Below, in pieces: positions 60,619 through 64,000 of a DNA stretch of 64,000 nucleotides. The stretch's first letter is position 1. Each line of letters starts with the position of its first letter. The position numbers and the translations under genes were made by a program. Origin of the DNA: DATKOF01 sp035524795 (GTDB lineage: Bacteria; Pseudomonadota; Gammaproteobacteria; Burkholderiales; SG8-41); the NCBI GenBank assembly GCA_035524795.1, contig DATKOF010000011.1, positions 62,001 to 126,000 on the forward strand, in the 5' to 3' direction. The notes beneath the pieces are model-generated. The model was not told the origin of the DNA. It saw only the letters and a list, made by a program, of their open reading frames with translations, and searched no databases.

Positions 60619-60977
60619 GCTTCGAAATTGTTGTCGAGATAGGCGTTGATCGGCAGGTCGTCCGTCAGCAGGCTCAATTCGATATCCGCGTCATCGTCGT
60701 TGTTGTTGCTGAGTTGCCAATAAGTGACGCCGGCGGCGCTTGCCAGCACCAGCGCGGCGGCTGCCAGATAGTGGACGAGGGCAATACGCCCATGGCCGAA
60801 AAACGAGCCGGCGTTGCCGGCCCATGCCATGCCCAACGCCCAGCGCGGCTCGCGGCAGTGGGCAAGCGCCGCTTCGCGCGCCGTCCGCAGCCGATGACGC
60901 GTGGCGGGCTGGATTTCATCCACCCCGCGGTCAAGATAACGGGCGATTTTACGCGCCAGTTCCTGTTCGTCGTTCAT
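60594..60977 (-). CDS. DUF3619 single-pass membrane protein (possible anti-sigma factor)
   Basis: 127 aa. Cytoplasmic helical N-part (NDEQELARKIARYLDRGVDEIQ, quoted in pieces: ELARKIARYLDRG, ATRHRLRTAREAAL), one membrane helix (~68-90), and a short acidic periplasmic tail with NNNDDDAD. Start 60977 overlaps the sigma gene stop (ATGA). The topology and position directly after a sigma factor are those of an anti-sigma factor, but no ZAS zinc motif is present. Inference only. Confidence 0.8.
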   Translation of the reverse strand: MNDEQELARKIARYLDRGVDEIQPATRHRLRTAREAALAHCREPRWALGMAWAGNAGSFFGHGRIALVHYLAAAALVLASAAGVTYWQLSNNNDDDADIELSLLTDDLPINAYLDNNFEAWIKRSSE

Positions 60978-61537
60978 AGTGTAATGCCCTTTTTCCGCAA
61001 CAGTACGGCCAACGCATGCGCAGCCCGCGAGCAGTGTGTTTTGACACTGCCCTCCGAGCATCCCATTGCCGCCGCCGTTTCCGCGATGTCCATCTCTTCC
61101 CAGTAACGCAGCAGGAAAGCCTGGCGTTGACGTGGCGGCAGTTGCTGGAGCGCCTGTTCAATGATTTCAAGAATTTGCGACTGTTGTAACGAATTGTAGG
61201 GAGTGGCTTCCCCGGGGGCGTCGGCATCCGGCTCGATCGTTTCCAGGGGGTCGTGCTCGGCTTCCGGGTCGGCGGCAAGCGACGAAATCTGCGTGGTCCA
61301 CAGTGCGCGTACTTTCTGGCGCCGGTAATAGTCGCGGATCGTGTTCTGCAGAATGCGCTGGAACAGCAGTGGCAGCTCGGCGCTCGGGCGTGCCGGATAT
61401 TTTTCCACCAGCCGGGTCATCGCTTCCTGCACCAGTTCGAGCGCGACCTGTTCGTCGCGCACCGCGAACAGCGCCTGCTTGTAAGCGCGCCGCTCGGTCA
61501 CTATGAAAAACTCCGAAAGTTCCTTATGGGTAGCCAG
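60974..61537 (-). CDS. ECF-type RNA polymerase sigma factor
   Basis: Sigma-70 family, regions 2 and 4 only. Region 2: LFQRILQNTIRDYYRRQKVR. Region 4: EIIEQALQQLPPRQRQAFLL, then AETAAAMGCSEGSVKTHCSRA, the helix-turn-helix. The first canonical start in frame is GTG 61501 (175 aa), but the frame upstream reads ATHKELSEFFIV, which matches what I recall as the conserved N-terminus of this family (MA-x-x-KELS-E/D-F). The codon before it is CTG (61535-61537), so I extend to there; 187 aa. Coupled to DUF3619. Confidence 0.82.
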   Translation of the reverse strand: MATHKELSEFFIVTERRAYKQALFAVRDEQVALELVQEAMTRLVEKYPARPSAELPLLFQRILQNTIRDYYRRQKVRALWTTQISSLAADPEAEHDPLETIEPDADAPGEATPYNSLQQSQILEIIEQALQQLPPRQRQAFLLRYWEEMDIAETAAAMGCSEGSVKTHCSRAAHALAVLLRKKGITL

Positions 61538-61698
61538 AAAAGTGGATGGGGATGTTATGCCGTGTTCAAGGCCGCCGCAGGTCGCCGGCGGCCCTCATTT
61601 TCGCACCGCGCGCATTTTCGATTCGCCGTGCCGTTCTGATGATTATCATTCAATCGCTCCTTGTCAACGGTATCATATTGTTTAATCGAAGATTTGGC

Positions 61699-61727
61699 TT
61701 GACCAAACCCGATGTGAAATGTATCGT
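61699..61727 (+). promoter_or_regulatory. ilvB promoter
   Basis: TTGACC (61699-61704), 17-base spacer, TATCGT (61722-61727), giving a ~33-base leader. Five of six at -35 and four of six at -10. No leader peptide or attenuator seen. Confidence 0.55.
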
Positions 61728-61766
61728 TAACGGTTCCCTGTTTTACCAGAAATCCGACGCATCGAC

Positions 61767-63482
61767 ATGGAATTGAGCGGCGCCGAAATCGTAGTGCGAT
61801 GTCTGCAGCAGGAAGGGGTCGAATATGTGTTCGGCTATCCCGGCGGCGCGGTGCTGCATCTCTACGACGAATTATTCAAGCAGGACAAGGTCAGGCATAT
61901 CCTGGTGCGCCACGAACAGGGCGCGGTGCACGCGGCCGACGGCTATGCGCGCTCGACCGACAGGGTCGGTGTCGCGCTGGTGACCTCGGGCCCCGGCGTC
62001 ACCAATGCGGTGACCGGCATCGCGACCGCCTATATGGACTCGATCCCGCTGGTGGTGATCTCGGGCCAAGTGCCGACCCATGCGATCGGCGAGGATGCGT
62101 TCCAGGAATGCGACGCGGTCGGCATCACCCGGCCGTGCGTCAAGCACAACTTCCTGGTCAAGGACGTGCGCGACATCGCGCTGACGATCAAGAAGGCGTT
62201 CTATATCGCCGCGACCGGCCGGCCGGGACCGGTGGTGGTGGACATTCCGAAGGATATCACCGCACCCACGCAGCGGGCGGAATTCGATTATCCGCAGTCG
62301 ATCACGATGCGTTCCTATAATCCGGTCATCAAGGGGCATATCGGACAGATCAAGAGGGCGGCGCAGCTGTTGCTCAAAGCGCAGCGCCCGATGGTCTACG
62401 CCGGCGGCGGCGTGATCCAGGGACGCGCCGCGACCGAGCTGACCGAGTTGGTGCGGCTGCTCGGCTTTCCGTGCACCAACACGCTGATGGGGCTCGGCGG
62501 CTATCCGGCGACCGACCGGCAGTTCGTCGGCATGCTCGGCATGCACGGCACCTACGAGGCGAACCTGGCGATGCAGCACTGCGATGTGCTGCTCGCGATC
62601 GGCGCGCGCTTCGATGACCGCGTGATCGGCAATCCCGGGCATTTCTTCCAGGAACCGCGCACCATCATCCACATCGACATCGATCCGTCGTCGATCGCGA
62701 AGCGCGTCAAGGCCGACGTGCCGATCGTCGGCGATGTGCGCGAGGTACTGCGGGATCTGATCGCCCAGATCAGGGCATCACAGCAACAGCCCGACCACAA
62801 GGCGCTGAACCAGTGGTGGGCGCAGATCGAACAATGGCGCGGCCGCGACTGCCTCAAATACGACCGTGCGAGCAAACTGATCAAGCCGCAGCGCGTGGTG
62901 GAGACGCTCTACGAGATTACCGGAGGCGAAGCGTTTGTAACCTCCGACGTCGGGCAGCACCAGATGTGGGCCGCCCAGTACTACAAATTCGACAAGCCGC
63001 GGCGCTGGATCAATTCCGGCGGACTCGGCACGATGGGCTTCGGCTTGCCGGCGGCAATGGGGGTGCGGCTCGCCAACCCGGATGCCGACGTCGCCTGTAT
63101 TACCGGCGAGGGCAGCATCCAAATGTGCATCCAGGAACTGTCGACCTGCAAGCAGTACCACCTGCCGATCAAGATCGTCAATCTCAACAACCGCTATCTC
63201 GGCATGGTGCGGCAGTGGCAGCAGATCGATTATGCGAGCCGCTACTCGGAATCGTACATGGACGCGCTGCCGGACTTCGTCAAGCTTGCCGAGTCCTACG
63301 GCCACGTCGGCATGCGCATCGAGCAGCCGGCCGACATCGAGCCGGCGCTCAGGGAGGCGTTCAGGCTCAAGGACCGTCTGGTGTTCATGGACTTCATTAC
63401 CGACCAGACCGAGAACGTATGGCCGATGGTCAAGGCCGGCAAGGGGCTGAGCGAAATGCTGCTGGGGTCGGAGGATCTGTGA
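61767..63482 (+). CDS. ilvB: Acetolactate synthase, large (catalytic) subunit
   Basis: 571 aa ThDP enzyme, first common step of valine/leucine/isoleucine synthesis. ThDP motif GEGSIQMCIQELSTCKQYHLP...NN (start GEGSIQMCIQELSTCK); catalytic Glu in HEQGAVHAADGYAR; FAD/quinone loop GRPGPVVVDIPKD. Weak ribosome site. Overlaps ilvN (GTGA). Confidence 0.96.
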   Translation: MELSGAEIVVRCLQQEGVEYVFGYPGGAVLHLYDELFKQDKVRHILVRHEQGAVHAADGYARSTDRVGVALVTSGPGVTNAVTGIATAYMDSIPLVVISGQVPTHAIGEDAFQECDAVGITRPCVKHNFLVKDVRDIALTIKKAFYIAATGRPGPVVVDIPKDITAPTQRAEFDYPQSITMRSYNPVIKGHIGQIKRAAQLLLKAQRPMVYAGGGVIQGRAATELTELVRLLGFPCTNTLMGLGGYPATDRQFVGMLGMHGTYEANLAMQHCDVLLAIGARFDDRVIGNPGHFFQEPRTIIHIDIDPSSIAKRVKADVPIVGDVREVLRDLIAQIRASQQQPDHKALNQWWAQIEQWRGRDCLKYDRASKLIKPQRVVETLYEITGGEAFVTSDVGQHQMWAAQYYKFDKPRRWINSGGLGTMGFGLPAAMGVRLANPDADVACITGEGSIQMCIQELSTCKQYHLPIKIVNLNNRYLGMVRQWQQIDYASRYSESYMDALPDFVKLAESYGHVGMRIEQPADIEPALREAFRLKDRLVFMDFITDQTENVWPMVKAGKGLSEMLLGSEDL

Positions 63483-63970
63483 GGCACATCATTTCGATCC
63501 TGCTCGAGAACGAAGCCGGCGCGCTGTCGCGCGTCGCCGGCCTGTTCTCGGCGCGCGGCTACAATATCGAATCGCTGACGGTGGCGCCGACCGAGGACGC
63601 TTCGATGTCGCGGATGACGATCGTGACCTCGGGTTCCGATGACATCATCGAGCAGATCACCAAGCAGTTGAACAAGCTGATCGACGTCATCAAGGTGATC
63701 GATCTGTCAGAGGGCGAGCACATCGAGCGCGAGCTGATGCTGGTCAAGGTGCGCGCGGTCGGTAAGGATCGCGAGGAAATGAAGCGGGTCGCCGATATTT
63801 TCCGCGGCCGCATCATCGACGTGACTGACAAGGACTACACGATCGAGTTGACCGGCACCGGCGCCAAGCTCGACGCGTTTCTGAACGCAATCGACCACGG
63901 CGCGATCCTGGAGACGGTGCGCACCGGCGCTTCCGGCATCGGCCGCGGCGACCGCGTGCTGAAGATTTAA
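63479..63970 (+). CDS. ilvN: Acetolactate synthase, small (regulatory) subunit
   Basis: 163 aa with N-terminal ACT domain (HIISILLENEAGALSRVAGL, GYNIESLTVAPTED) binding valine for feedback inhibition, and a C-terminal domain (~85-160). GTG start overlapping the ilvB stop; also called ilvH. Confidence 0.95.
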   Translation: MRHIISILLENEAGALSRVAGLFSARGYNIESLTVAPTEDASMSRMTIVTSGSDDIIEQITKQLNKLIDVIKVIDLSEGEHIERELMLVKVRAVGKDREEMKRVADIFRGRIIDVTDKDYTIELTGTGAKLDAFLNAIDHGAILETVRTGASGIGRGDRVLKI

Positions 63971-63997
63971 TCTGGCGGGTTTTCAAAAGAGGGGTTT

Positions 63998-64000
63998 ATG
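63998..64000 (+). CDS. ilvC: Start codon only of the next gene, probably ilvC (ketol-acid reductoisomerase)
   Basis: The last three bases are ATG, preceded at 6-10 bases by AGAGGGG, a good ribosome site. ilvB-ilvN-ilvC is the usual order in betaproteobacteria. The identity is inferred from context, as no coding sequence is visible. Confidence 0.45.

Noticed and set aside
1..64000. CRISPR array, rRNA operon, prophage or integrase
   Set aside because: No regular spaced repeats, rRNA signatures, integrase or phage structural genes were seen.

Overview
The window is GC-rich bacterial chromosome, almost fully coding, with frequent ATGA/GTGA start-stop overlaps. The gene set points to a betaproteobacterium: sspA-sspB beside a DegS-type protease, a class I fumarase, the GreB-like factor and CobD/CbiB-like protein typical of this class, Kdo 3-hydroxylase, the sigma factor/DUF3619/DUF3106 trio, PhaM, a BktB-type thiolase and FdxA. 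I could not fix the order or genus. All function calls come from reading translated sequence and motifs; no database search was run.

Layout. 1-8.6 kb: DegS-like protease, sspAB, tRNA-Thr, a lytic transglycosylase, PhaM, proline iminopeptidase, fumarase, GreB-like factor, CobD/CbiB-like membrane protein. 8.6-19.5 kb, mostly minus strand: pterin dehydratase, cytochrome c and an M48 protease; orn on plus; pgi and thiolase; an envelope pair (glycosyltransferase plus Kdo hydroxylase); rpmE, rho, trxA; then fdxA on plus. 19.5-26.3 kb: addB-addA recombination nuclease/helicase and a rhomboid protease. 26.3-35.7 kb: cold-shock protein, a CHRD-OmpA lipoprotein, class II ribonucleotide reductase, ROK kinase, small membrane proteins, a candidate small RNA carrying an anti-Shine-Dalgarno loop, sucCD, TerC and a universal stress protein.

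36.0-52.7 kb is the unusual part. It holds a CHASE2 Ser/Thr kinase, a PP2C phosphatase, a double FHA protein, a CHASE2 class III adenylate cyclase, a metallo-beta-lactamase-fold cyclic-nucleotide phosphodiesterase, a GAF-PilB/GspE-type ATPase, a GAF-HD-GYP protein, a type IV pilin with a 15-serine tail under a sigma-54 promoter, a BepA-like protease, and a Ser/Thr kinase fused to a cyclic-nucleotide-binding domain. Synthesis, breakdown and likely sensing of cAMP sit beside Ser/Thr phosphorylation, a pilus motor and c-di-GMP turnover. I infer a locally wired two-nucleotide and phosphorylation circuit controlling pili or attachment. A structured 273-bp MITE-like element exactly fills the gap between the cyclase and phosphodiesterase genes.

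52.7-64.0 kb: tusA-like; the pepA-holC-hypothetical-valS operon (minus); lptF-lptG; an ECF-type sigma factor with DUF3619 and DUF3106 partners (minus); ilvB-ilvN, with the ilvC start codon at the last bases.
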